From Takakia lepidozioides (taxonomy: Eukaryota; Streptophyta; Takakiopsida; Takakiales; Takakiaceae): a DNA stretch of 64,000 nucleotides. The notes below the pieces were generated by a model. It searched no databases and was not told the DNA's origin. It saw only the letters and a program-made list of their open reading frames with translations. Shown here piece by piece: positions 22,379 through 33,836 of this stretch. Numbering within the stretch: position 1 is the stretch's first letter; each line of letters starts with the position of its first letter. Location: NCBI GenBank assembly GCA_030704615.1, contig CM060731.1, forward strand, positions 40,796,001-40,860,000. Direction: 5' to 3'. The position numbers were made by a program, and so were the translations under genes.

Positions 22379-23571
22379 AAGGGAACTAAAGGTCAGCATG
22401 CCCGAAGAATTTGATGGGACGAGATCAAGATTTCGCGGTTTTTACCAAATATTCTTATCAAATATTATGTAGTTATCACCCTTCAGAGGTTCGAACAAAT
22501 TATTGTCATTCACATCCAATATCACGTTTGTCCAGTTGCACAGATTACCAGTCTTCGGTCACCCTTGTCGATTTTCACAGATCATCACATTTCAAATCAC
22601 ATTTGTCTAGTTACATGGATTATCACCCTTCCGGTCACCTTTCTCCCGTTGAACGCATTATCACCCTTCACGGCCAATCTATCTTCTCGAATGAGGTCTT
22701 TAAACTGGAAAACTACAGTTGAACTTCATGGTTTGTAGTCTCGGACAAGTTCTACAACCACTCCTCTGTAACTACACAGTACTCTTAAACATATAACAAT
22801 CGAGCATGATTGAAGATCTATCACACAACATTCAGCCTCGATTTCATTTTCTAAACAAGATCACAAATGTAACAATATGATTTTTAAGTATTTCGTTTTA
22901 TTTCTTTTCTGTGTTCTCCTCTTTGTTCTGATCCTTAAGAGAGTTTGATTCTAAACAACTTTGTCAAAAACTACCGAAGATGTACAGAGATGTTTGAAGA
23001 AGCTAAAAGAGATCCCGATAGATTCAAAAGCACTAAGAGATTGTGAGTGACTCTGAAAGACTCTACAAACTTTGAAAAAACAGCATCAGATTGAAAAGCA
23101 ACAGATTAGAAGATAGTGAAAAACTATAGAACTTCAGAGATAGAAATTGTGTTGTTCGTGCACCTTTTTTCACCAACTTTCAAAATCTGAAGGCTGACCC
23201 TAAAGCCCTGGTCTTGTTGGGTCTAACTTTTGGGCTGCTCACACATACCAGATTGATGCTTGTGTGGTCCAAAAGGTGTAACATTGAGAGTTGTGGTAGC
23301 ATATTGACACTAAACTAACTGGATACCACCATTGTTAATCACCAGTGTGATGGTGCCCTGATTACACCACTACCAGCATTAAGCATACCAGCAAGAGAAG
23401 GAGACATGGAAGTACTTGCTTCCTTACTGAACACTAACATCTGCAAATAAAATTTCATTTCTAGCTGGTTTCAAGCTATGTACTACGAAGTGCGCAGTAC
23501 GGTGCAATGTTGACATCATACACCAACTGATGTCTAAACACAAACAAATGTACAAAATGTCCATGTTGTAC
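22379..23571. other. No gene; short ATTATCACCCTTC-type repeats
   Basis: Between 22470 and 22680 variants of TTATCACCCTTC and CACATTTGTCTAGTT recur four or more times. From 22750 to 23460 the sequence is A-rich and no coding pattern was recognised. Confidence 0.35.
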
Positions 23572-23842
23572 CTGGGCATCCCCTTGAGTGAAGTGAAAGG
23601 CTCTAGGCCCATCTTCTATGCCTGGGGCGAAGCTCAATCCAACAGCTGCAGGACATGTCCTCACCACTTCCTCAGCCAATTCTGTTACTTGGGGAGGGAG
23701 AGTGACACTGAGACGTCAAAAATCAACATAGGTTTGTCAGTATGATAAATATTCCCTGTCAGTTGGTCAGAGGCAGTTTGGAGGAGACTAATTGTTCTTT
23801 TAAATTGCCGATCAGCTATGATTTTCGTGCTTTCAAGATAAT
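23572..23842 (-). pseudogene. Neutral ceramidase exon fragment
   Basis: On the minus strand an AG at 23844-23843 is followed by a frame with YLESTKIIADRQFKRTISLL. After one frameshift it continues with VVRTCPAAVGLSFAPG, DGPRAFHFTQGDAQ and a CAG/GTACAA donor at 23571. Neutral ceramidases hydrolyse ceramide; the TCPAA.G.SFA.G..DGP.AF.F.QGD block is one of their most conserved stretches and the ESTKIIGERQF-like block lies just upstream of it, as here. The frameshift looks like a 2-base GT duplication (GTCTCAGTGTC). No other ceramidase exons were found within a few kilobases on either side, so this is a displaced or relic exon. Confidence 0.75.
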
Positions 23843-25585
23843 CTGCTGGGAACCTGCCATTATTAACCAACAAACACTCAATCATAATGCATTTGTCTAT
23901 GCAGTGAACAGTACTAGTGACAAAGTACTTGACAGACCTGGAAGGGTCTCTCCTTTGTGTGGGGGAATAGCTAGCAAGCCATGGAGGAGGTTGAAAACAG
24001 ACATCTAAGTTTATCTCCTCCAGACCACAATTGTGTCCATAGCAAATAGTGTGAGATGAAATGATGAATACTATAGAAAATAAGATGAAAACTCCTAGTG
24101 ATGTCGTGCTTAAGCAATCCTTGTCTGGGAGATTCACTCGTCCCACAAGATACCTGGTCATGACTTCAACTGCAACTTAGCCTACAACTTACCCATAATG
24201 CTTGTACTGATAACAATCCACTTAGATGTATTAAGTGTTCAGTCACCGGTTGCCATTGATGTCATAGAATGCATGACGTTGATAAAGACAGCCAAAAGAA
24301 AGAATGACACATTTATGATTGTCACAAGATCTCATGCCACATAAAGCAATAATTAAACTGACATAACTCTTGGCTTCAGAAGAGATTAGAAGAAGAAAGG
24401 AAGGGAAAAAATTAAGTCCACAAAGGCCCCAGAAGACTTATGTCACATAGTAAGAACTATATCATGGTTTTGTTTGTGATTAGTTAGAAATAGTACAGAC
24501 CTCACCCACTCTCCATCTCAGGTTCTAGAGCTATGGCGGCGAGAGAGGCCTCGGAAGGCTGGACTAGAAGAAGACGAGTCTTCCTGCACATTATGTGGAG
24601 ATAAGCTCTCTACATCCCAAGTGAGGTTGTCACCTCACCTTTAGCAATGGTGCCATTGGCTTGACTTATAAACGTGATAGAGTGGGTTCACCTCTTTTCA
24701 CCATTTTTGTATCACTAGAAGAAGACCTGCTTACATCTATGAGTGCAAGATGCTAGCGTAGTTAGCACTTATGTGTGGAAGAGAGCTCGGTAGATAGCAC
24801 TTGAGGGACAAGGTGTTGCAGGGTTGCAAGAGAAAGCCTTGTGGTGTTTATGTACAAGTAGAGGTCTTCAAGGAGAGCCCCATTGAAAAGTTTGAGAACT
24901 TGTGAAGAAGCTCTCGTTCTGCAAGTGTTGCAGGGTTTGAGGATTTCAAGAAGAGCTCGGGTGTTAAAGAAGCAAGCGATGCATGTGTGGAGCATGGTTT
25001 CAGCTTGTGGGAGTCGTCAACTTCAAGCTTAGGAGAGCTAGGAGTGGAGGTAGAGATCTGATTTCTCTTTGGTACAAGATAGTCAATTTGTAGAGCATGC
25101 TTTTGAGGTGGGGTTTTCAATTCCAAACTTAGGAAGAGCATGTCTATGAAAGTAGCAAGTGCATGGCCAGATTAGGAGTTTTAAGGGATGCACTATGGCC
25201 ATGGAAAGAAGCACTATGAGTACATGCGATGGCTAGAAGAGGGTATGTCATAGAAAGCTCAATAGCGTGTTTTATGTTTGCTTCAAGGAGTTCCATGGAG
25301 AAAGAGAGCTTGTTGTGAGACAAATAGCTTGCTCAGGGAGTTAGGGGCACTCTTGGTGGTCCATTGATGCTCAAGAAACCAAGAACAGCACCTCTGGTTG
25401 CTCCATAGAAGCCATAGCTCGTTGTAGCAGTCGAAGAGGCAAAGCAACGCAAACCCTAGTTTGGGAACGCGTGAGAACGTTTGGGAACCCCTTGGGAACT
25501 CAAGGGAACGCTTGGGAACGCATAGGAACATTGCCCCAGGGTTGGGAGCACCACCATTGAGCCATCGGATTAACTATTGAGCCTA
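23843..25585. other. No gene recognised
   Basis: A minus-strand open stretch continues upstream of the ceramidase exon to 24161 and includes a hydrophobic run (TSLGVFILFSIVFIISS). It is probably intron or vector sequence rather than ceramidase coding. The rest (24170-25585) shows no recognisable product. It precedes two minisatellites and may belong to the leader of Ty3 copy 2. Confidence 0.35.
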
Positions 25586-25975
25586 TGGATGAAAATTGGC
25601 GCTCTTGGATGAGAATCGGACTCGGTGAATGAAATCTCCACCAGTGGATGAAATCTTGGTATCGGATGAAATATCGCACCAGTGGATGAAAATATACCAG
25701 CGGATGAAATCTCGTCAGCAGATGAACTATCGCACTATCGGATGAAATATCGCGGCGACAGATGAAAAAGCATCGGCGGATGAAATCGTGGCAGCGGATG
25801 AAATATCGCACCATTGGATGAAAAATTGTGGCGACGGATGAAATATCACGCCCATGGATGAAATATCACATCAACGGATGAACTAGCGTGGCGGATGAAC
25901 TATCGGACCTATGGATGAAGATCGCGATTTTGGATGAAATTCAGTCATTTATGGATGAAAAATCGACTGACTTTG
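25586..25975. repeat. Minisatellite, GGATGAAATATCGC-type units
   Basis: Roughly 15 or more imperfect copies of a 20-30 base unit built on GGATGAAATATCGCACCAG. The core GGATGAAA recurs throughout with variable spacers. It lies directly upstream of a second, unrelated minisatellite. Confidence 0.85.
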
Positions 25976-26050
25976 GATATTTGTGGAGCATTTGGGGGCC
26001 TATTGAAGGACTATTGGGGGTCTTTTCAGCCAATACTGTGGAGCCTTCTT

Positions 26051-26720
26051 GGGGCCTGCTTTGAGGACTATTGAGGTCTATTGAGGCCAATATCTAGGAG
26101 ATATTGGGGTGGGGCCTGCTTTGAGGATTATTGAGGTCTATTGAGGCCAATATCTAGGAGATATTGGGGCCTGCTTTGAGGACTATTGAGGTCTATTGAG
26201 GCCAATATCTAGGAGATATTGGGGCCTGCTTTGAGGACTATTGAGGTCTATTGAGGCCAATATCTAACAGGTATTGGGTCCTGTTTTGAGGACTATTTGA
26301 GGTCTATTAAGGCCAATATCTAGCAGGTAGTGGGGCCTGTTTTAAGGACTATTGGAGGTCTATTGAGGCTAATATCTAGCAGGTATTGGGGCCTGTTTGA
26401 AGGACTATTTGGGGTCCTTTGAGGCCAATGTTTTGCAGGCCTGTGGAGCCTTGTGAGGGCTGTTTGGAGGACGATTGAAGGTCATTGGAGGCCAATATTT
26501 GGCAGACTTGTGGAGCTGTTTAAGAGCTCTTTGGGGGACTATTGGAGGTCCTTGGAGGCCAATACTTGTCAGATTTGTGGAGCTTCTTAAGGGCTGTTTG
26601 GAGGACTATTGGAGGTCATTGGAGATCATATTGGGCAGGCCTCTGCGGGCATTGTGAGGGCTAGTTGGAGGCTGGTTGAAGACCTTGGAGGCCACTATTT
26701 GGCGGGCGTTTAGGGTTTTT
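26051..26720. repeat. Minisatellite of about 55 bp units
   Basis: The unit GGGGCCTGCTTTGAGGACTA followed by TTGAGGTCTATTGAGGCCAA and TATCTAG.AG.TATT recurs at 26051, 26111, 26166 and 26221 with high identity. It then diverges progressively to about 26720 (roughly 12 units). The near-identical copies at the proximal end and the gradient of decay suggest expansion from that side. Short frames through it are repeats only. Confidence 0.9.
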
Positions 26721-27639
26721 CGGTGGACTGTTTGGAGTACAAGTTTGCGGACTTCTTGAGCCTCGGTGGATCTATGTGAGGGGCTGATTGAGGGCAGATT
26801 TCAGAAGTTCAGGGCAATAATTTGAGGGCTCTTGAGAGGTATTTGAGAAGTCCTTTAAGGATAGTCTTATCTATTGCTCAAGCAAGAGTGAGCGTGAAGA
26901 TAGGGGGAGTTATGGGATGAGAGCATTCTGGGCTTAGAGATTGCTTTAGCTTCCATTCTCCATAGTCTTCCACCATCTTTGTAGGCCAAAGCTTTTTCAT
27001 AAGCGGAGGCAGAGCTAGTTTGGATAGAGACTTGGCCATCTTGCAGGTTTATTGGAGCCGCAAGGAGGTCGATTGATTTGAGGTGTGGGAGGTGTTGTTG
27101 TTTGAGTTTCCTGTGTTTGGATCCTCCTCCCATATATGCATGCTTGCATGTGCGCCATGCTAGTTTGATTTGGGCGCTTGCTTTTATAGGTGGTTGTGCC
27201 GGAAATATTGTGGCCGACCAACCCTAGAGCGTGCTGTCGGTGGTGAGGCTGGGGTGATGACCAGCAGACCATCATTGTTTCTCTTATGGTGAGGCTGGGT
27301 TGATGACCAGCAAACCACAGGAGTGCATGCGGTGGATGCAGGTACATGTGCAAGTTCATATTATGAACCTAGTATTCCAAACCATAAGCTGCAACAGGTT
27401 TTCTACCCGGTTACCTTGTGGAAATGGGGATTAGAGACAGGTTGATAGCCGGTTTAAGTGAGTTTCCATCAATGAGGTGCCACCAGTTGCTGAGGAGAGT
27501 GCCGGTACGAGCACCAACGATACAAGTGGGTACACAAGGCGAGGTGTACGGTTTAGGCCACCTTCACCTTCAGTGTTTTTTGAGGAAGGTTCAGACTCGG
27601 AGTCAGGAGGATTCTCACCGAGGGTGCAAGCTATTTCCG

Positions 27640-28190
27640 TGCCATTGTTGTGAGATACGATGGATGAAATGTATGGAGCTACTAAGGGGCCACGTCGGTA
27701 CTCTGGAACTGTGGGCACCATCCAGCTTAATGATTTCATACATGAGTTTGATAGTTGGTGTGATTTGCAGCAGATGCGCAATCCACAACTGTTTACGCCT
27801 TTTATGGCGTAGAAGGGGCTGTTTCAGCACCTTGAGGGGCCGCCTATGGATGACTATCATTAAGTTTAGGCGGGGACATGAGGTGGAGATTGAGAAATGA
27901 CGACAATATTGGTCACCTGACTATGTCTCCATCACTAGAGGCACAAGGGTAGCGGCGACACTAGCAGCTTCACCAACATCCCCAATTGTAAGCACTAGTA
28001 GTGGGACAAGTGGTACAGGAGCTGGGAAATCCACTCAAGCTCCTGCTGTAGCATTAGCACCCGTGCCTGCCTTTAACCCAGTTGTGGAGTTCTTCGAGGA
28101 GTTGAGGAGAAACTACCAAGGGATAAGAATAGAGAAGTTGCGGAGCTTGCAAGAGTTCCAACGGAAGCCTACTGAGAGTTAGAGGGAGGC
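27640..28190 (+). pseudogene. Ty3 copy 2 gag fragment
   Basis: It encodes the same capsid-like region as copy 1 (DEMYGATKGPRRYSG, FDSWCDLQQMRNPQLF), in a frame broken by TAG where copy 1 has the Trp of FMAWKG, and by frameshifts near 27860. The alignment with copy 1 gag ends at about 28190 in the sequence equivalent to SESLRKT. Confidence 0.8.
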
Positions 28191-28192
28191 TG

Positions 28193-28515
28193 TCAAGTTA
28201 AATAAACACAGTGTGAAACTAACTAGAATAAATCTAGTTCTTTGTATTTAACACTTGGAATTAGTTCAAGTGTTAAGTCAGGTGTCAAGTTTAGCTTGAC
28301 ACCTGAACCATCTTATCTTCACGAGCTCGTCAATCGTGCGGCTCATCTCTCTCGAGTTGAGCCTGCACGACCGAGCTCCCTCGTTGCTTAACATCTGAGT
28401 GTACTTATGGAGGGAGAGTAGGATGTTGTGGGGTGGAATAGCTTGGGATACCCCTGGTTTGACTCTTATTTTAACGAGTAATTGTGTTGTACTTCGTGTT
28501 TCTATGTCATCAGAC
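28193..28515 (+). repeat. LTR-like block, copy 2
   Basis: It starts TGTCAAGTTAAATAAAC and ends near TCATCAGACA. It matches 19365-19686 throughout (GTGAAACTAACTAGAATAAA, GAGCCTGCACGACCGAGCTC and others). It directly abuts gag sequence. Confidence 0.8.
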
Positions 28516-29149
28516 AGTGTGATATGAACTAGATTAATATCACTCGAGAGAGATGATCTCTTACCTGTGAGTGCAAGGTAGGAGTTGAAGGTTAGCACTT
28601 CTATGATTACTTGTGTGTAAGTAGTGCTTAGTTTGAAAAGCTTTAAAAAAAAAAAAAAAAAAAACCATGTAGGTTTTGATCATCTCTGGTTTCTGGGTAT
28701 ACAGATGGTCATGGGAAACAGAGCGATGGGAGGAGGGCTCCTGGTTTTGGTTGATGGTGACAGTATGAACTCAAACTCATTTTGAATATATGTATGGTGT
28801 GCGAGTAGTGAAGGCCAAATGAGAAGCGGTTGTCGTGCTTATGGGTCAGCTTGGCAAGGACGCCGAGAGGATGGCCATGAGAGGATGCAGGTCTACCATG
28901 CCACATCGCACTGTGAGCTGGCGGATAAACACGGTAATGGCATGGGCATAGGCAAGACAAGACAAGTTTCCATTTTGATATGAGCAGTTGCTTGCAAAGT
29001 CTCGTATTGTATCAGTTCGTATTACAAGAGAAGATGACACGGCAAAGTAGGAGTGTTGATGGCCACAAGCAGCTACCACAGTCTTTTTTCCCGACATACC
29101 TGATCAGTCCCATAGTTGGATTTGGTGTATGCTAAAATATCTATCCGTC
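28516..29149. other. No gene; poly(A) run
   Basis: An 18-base A run lies at about 28646-28663, in the middle of unassigned sequence. Overlapping minus-strand frames at 28709-29097 show no resemblance to known proteins. Nothing else is recognised. Confidence 0.3.
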
Positions 29150-29640
29150 GATATTGGGAATAGTGACCAAGTGGTGAGCTGTTAGCTTTGCCATGGTTAA
29201 GGATGGGAAGATCAAGTCTAGTCTGGAGCAGATATACCTCTTCTCGCTGCCCATCAATGAGCACCAAATTGTGGACTTCATGGGAGCTGCCGAAGTCATT
29301 GATAAAAAATAAATAAATTGTATACATAGATTTATATGCCAATGCAGAAGCAAACCAGGCCGTGGCAGCATTCTGGAGTTGGTCGATTAGTGAAGCGGCT
29401 GGCTGCAGCCGCCCAGCAGTCTACGTGGCATTTTCTTGGTCTTGGGGGAATAGTTTAAGAGATTCCCACCAGCTTGGCAAACTCCTTGGAGGTTATTCCT
29501 GTCGATACAGAATAGTATTTTGAAATGGAGATGGCACGGATACTATTTCTGCTGCAACTCAGTTTGCTCTAAGATGACATTGTAGCTTGCTAGGGTTATG
29601 CAAGCTTGTGTATGAGAGCATGGGCAGGTTCTCAGTTACG
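29150..29640 (+). pseudogene. 40S ribosomal protein S2 (uS5) pseudogene
   Basis: The frame from about 29198 reads [20 protein letters not shown] then [10 protein letters not shown], which matches the S2 segment before the S5 double-stranded RNA-binding domain. Next comes YMPMQKQTR (S2: MPVQKQTR), and near 29480 a stretch with LEVIPVD (S2: LSVIPVRRGYWGN), in shifted frames. The upstream bases 29155-29190 also align with the W-V-P-V-T-K-L-G-R-L coding sequence. Stops and frameshifts abound. The functional protein is part of the small ribosomal subunit. Absence of clear intron remnants would fit a processed copy. Confidence 0.75.
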
Positions 29641-29749
29641 CAGGTGGGCCGTTTAACAAGGCGGCAACCAACCAACAGCTTATTGCACCCCCTTGGTTCC
29701 CGCAAGAAAACAAAGTTCTATGCAACGTTGCGATTTTTGGTACTGATCA

Positions 29750-29924
29750 GTGGATAAATCGCTTTTAGAAGAAGCGTTGATAAGACATAAATGGGGGGAA
29801 GAGGTTACTTATGTGCCAGGATTTGCCAACTATGTTTTGGACAACCCCAGCCTGCACATGAAGGCCTATGATGCTTCAGGCATTGATGATGAAGAACTGG
29901 CTGATGATGCTGTGGTGCCTTGAC
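29750..29924 (+). other. Possible terminal exon, product unknown
   Basis: After an AG at 29745-29746 a frame stays open to TGA at about 29924. It encodes a sober-looking tail with VTYVPGFANYVLDN, SLHMKAYDASGIDDEELADD and a short end. Codon use and the acidic tail look coding, but I do not recognise the product, and it does not match ribosomal protein S2. No partner exons were found. Confidence 0.3.
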
Positions 29925-32430
29925 CACATCCTCAAGACCAATCACACTTCAAATATAAAATTACCCAAAGACATTTGAAAACTTCAGGATGTACCTCCCA
30001 TTCAGCAGAGAAGTGTTGGAAGCCCCTTCTTAGTCATATGGGTGGACAGACCTGTTGCATATAAGTTGTTTCCCAGGTTGAGAGCATCCTCCCTTGATCC
30101 ACTATCCCTGTTTCCAACACACCAAACACACAGTTTCAGTCTGCTGCACCCAGCTGCTATGCCCTACCCAGCAGAAACTCCACAAACCACCAACCCATTA
30201 ACCAAAGTTCCTCCATAGAAATATGACAATTTCCAATTCCAAATGTGCATCTCATATCTTGTGAATTCTCCAGCAAAAGATAGTCTCGATCAATCCATTT
30301 CATTTTCCTGATCTATATCTGTGCAGATACACCAATTCACCATCCCCAAGGCGCACATCCCGAGGACGGTCACGGTCATGCATTGGTGCCTTTCACATCT
30401 CTGCGCTCTAGTGCTTCCATATGTTTTAGTTAATTCTGTTGTGCTCATGTAACCCTCTGTGGTATGGATGGCCTCGTCACAGTGACCTCAGTGTGGTTGG
30501 GAACGCAGTGCACATATATAAAATTATTCTAGAACTCGTCCAACCATAGTCCATAAGAAAATGTGTTTATGGATTTTTTGCATTCACTATAGAATACAAG
30601 ATGGGACTCATAGTAGTATTGCTCTACTCTTAAAGATAACAAAGTCCTATAGAAAACATCAAATTTTTTTTAGTATTTATATATTATTGTGAGCCTCCAA
30701 AAACTGATTTTTTATAAAGTATATGAATGCATAAAAACAAAGACAATAAAACAATGGCCCGACTTGCGTTACTAAAAATGTACATTTTTTTCTTTTTCTT
30801 TTTTTTTCTTCATGTAAAGGAACAACATGAGGGCCACTATGCGATATAATGAAAATATGGAAAATAGGCTTCAAGTTGATATGACGTCACATGACATGTG
30901 GCATCATCTTTACCATTCAACTTCCTTATTCTCTCTGTGATGATACGATCTACACCGTCGCTTTTGCAATACCATGATTGGGTTTGAACGTTGATAACGT
31001 TGAATGTTGCCAATCACGTCCCTCAATCGCGCATACTTGCATCAATCTGTGTGTTCGCGGCTTCTGAAATACTATGAGTTGTGAAATACACTGCATTCTG
31101 AGTTCAAGCATTCTGGAATTTCTTGCCATCACGGCCTTGTGCGAGCATATCACCTCATCGGTGAAACGTGCAGCCTCCGATACTACGTTTGAAAGCTACC
31201 ATTTTCTGTGTTGTGAGTTTGAATACATGTTGCTCGATATGAACGTACCCCTTCGTGTGCAATGTCCAGCCTCACTGATGATGGTCTACCCTGTTTGTTT
31301 GATAAGCTGAGATAAGAATATTGAAGCTAACTATTCTAGACAATCTTCTCTTTTTTTGTCAAAAAACTTATTCATTAGTTCATGTCATGTCAGCCAATGA
31401 TTCGTTTTACTTTTTCTATTTCCAGCTTTGTAGATTGTGCTTTTCTCTCCATCTATACTGATATGTGTACATATGATATTAGGTAAATATTTCAGTCAAA
31501 AATTATATACATATACACGGGAGACATCCACCTATTCAATACATTTTCAACTAGTATTAGAATCCAAATGTATTGAGATATGATTTAAAGAGATTATTTT
31601 ATTTGTTATGAGTTATAGAATATGCTAACATATTAACATATACTAGGAACATATATATAATGTGAGACATCCACACTAGCCTATGCTATTCGTGCAGGAC
31701 CCTGCCGGACTAATTAAATTTTCTTAAAGAAGGGGTCCGGCAGGTTTTTTTTTAATTTCTGAAGTTCCGGCATTTTCATGATAAATAATGAAAAAGAACA
31801 TTTATTACATCTTGTGGCTAGTGCAGCGGTATTGCAAGTGGATTTGGCAGGGCCGGTCTGGGGGTCGAATTTCTGACATTCGTCTTGGGAGGGCTTCATT
31901 TTAAATTTTTCCGGCAGTCTGTTTTTGCATTTAATTTTCATCGGACAACATAGGTAGGTACGGTATTCAACTTATCTTAAACAAGTTTTAAAATCTGAAA
32001 GTATTAGAGATATGACCTAGATAGACTCATTATTTTATTTGTTAGGAAATAATATAAGTTATAAAAAAATATTAACACATATTTTCCTTCACCTATATAA
32101 AATAATTAATTAAGTTCTAAAATCCCAAGTAGAGATATGACTTAGATAGATATGAAATAACATAAGTTATATAAGTTTATTAACATATAAATATAGTAAT
32201 ATAAACTATTATATATAGAGGATAAGAGATGTAAAATATTCATGTAACGGTAATATAAAATAGTCCTGCGAATAAACTTTCAATTAACTTAGCCTGAACT
32301 GGGGGTCAGTCATCATCTTCTGTCATGCCCCTGCCAAAGTCTGGCCCTTAGTAAAGGCCTCATATCGCCAGTAGAACCCAAGAACTCTTTCTACTACTGA
32401 CCTACTCCTCAACTATGAGCCAGTCACCAA
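29925..32430. other. Mostly AT-rich sequence, no gene recognised
   Basis: From about 30580 the sequence is AT-rich with poly-T stretches (for example near 30785). At 31690-31940 the motif GTCCGGCAGG/TCCGGCA recurs three times, with inverted relations that may be remains of a small transposon. No reading frame resembles a known protein. Confidence 0.35.
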
Positions 32431-32530
32431 GCACAGTCTCTGAGCTGTCCAGTATTTGAAATCCTCTGCGGTTCAACTTTGTGGCACCTATGGAAGGCAC
32501 GATGTAAAAAAATCGTTTCTGGAGACACTT
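32431..32530 (+). pseudogene. LINE C-terminal fragment
   Basis: A frame at about 32445-32510 reads CPVFEILCGSTLWHLWKARC. The LWHLWKARC stretch is typical of the zinc-binding/RNase H side of plant LINE ORF2 proteins. The continuation to 32916 is open but not recognisable. Only a short relic is claimed. Confidence 0.4.
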
Positions 32531-33836
32531 CCTCCATGTCTTCTCTCCTCTCGAATGTATTTTATGATCTTGGTACTGAGTCGCGAAAGAGTGGGCCAAA
32601 ACATATGCAGACATCAAGCGGAATCCGAGGATTGCATCAACCATCCCGTGCACCCTTCCAGAACACCTGGGGCAATCAAGGCCTCATCTGCAACAGCTCC
32701 TGCAGGACCTATGTGCCTGGACTGAGCTCCCACCCCCATGTTGGCGAGATCACAGTGCCACCTCCACTCTCGTCCTCCGAGTTCGAGCTTGAAATACCTC
32801 AAGCCTTCCACGAAAGCGGCCTAATTACAGATAGTGTAGTTCTGCTTATAGAAAGGTCAATGGCACAAGTTACAACCATTGCGAAGTCTTTGCCAACTCT
32901 CCTCATTGGAAACTAGGCTGTTAATGGCCTGCTACGTCTAGTGGGCCAGTCCTGGGTACTTCAATGTTGTCTTGGTTTTCGAGATAGTGTCTCGAGTTAG
33001 TGTTTCTATCGCAGTGTCTCCCTCTCTGGGCAGTATGGTTCCTTCATTCACTGATTCAGGTGTGTGTGCCTTATGGTGTAACAGGGGTTTTAATTTTTTC
33101 CCCAAATAATTCTAAATAAAATTCTCATCAGGGCCACTGTCCCCTGTGCCGACCCCTAGAATCGGATGCAATTCTTCACTATAATCTGATTTTATCCTTA
33201 ACCCCACCAGAGCCAAACAGGAATCTCATGGACACATCCTGGATGAGTGCCAAGATTGTCCACTACAGACTTACAATCAGTACTCCAGGACCTTACAGGC
33301 CAGTGCAAAGGGGCCAGACACAAATGGTCTAGGAGGTGACTTACAGCTGAGAATTTTGCTAGGCAGTAAATTTGTCAAAGGTAGAATCATCGACTCACGG
33401 ATTTTTCCAAGTTTCACCTCAGTCCATGAAAGATGCGGACAGACGTCCATCAAAGAATCAAATGGAATATCTGAGTTTGCTTGTAATAATACTCAGCCAA
33501 GCTTCTGGTTTTCTTCTGTTTAGCTTCCCCTCCCCCTAGTAAACTAACTCGGCTACCATTTCACAAAGCTATTGCCAATGCCATGGAGTGTACTCGAACC
33601 TTCTCTATGTTCATGCATTGTCTGTGGCATCTAATGGGAGTCGACTGAAGTTCCTGTGTCTGGCTGAATGTTTGATGTTGCATTTGGCTTCAAACAAGCA
33701 AGCAGAAGTGCAATCTAACCCTGTTGCACGAGCATGCCGTTGCAGGGAGTGCATGAATGCCGACAAACATTGAAAGCAGCCATCTCCTGAGACACCCGTA
33801 TAGCAGACAAATTTTAAAAAATGTCTTCGTAAGTTC
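32531..33836. other. Spacer and 3' flank of the acetate kinase gene
   Basis: No gene is recognised. The last few hundred bases should contain the 3' UTR of the acetate kinase gene. No unambiguous AATAAA was found just downstream of its stop codon. Confidence 0.3.

Larger units (their letters stand above)
26960..28515 (+). mobile_element. Ty3 retrotransposon copy 2, internally deleted
   Basis: The leader at 26960-27350 parallels 11800-12150 of copy 1 (TGTTTGGATCC, GCGCCATG, TGCTGTCGGTGGTGAGGCTGG and TGATGACCAGCA in the same order). Gag follows, then sequence passes directly into the LTR-like block at 28193. Protease, RT, RNase H, integrase and the PHD finger are all missing, so a single deletion joined gag to the LTR. 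Confidence 0.8.

Noticed and set aside
26475..26657. 60-codon frame with repeated Trp/Leu segments
   Set aside because: It is a translation of the 55 bp minisatellite.
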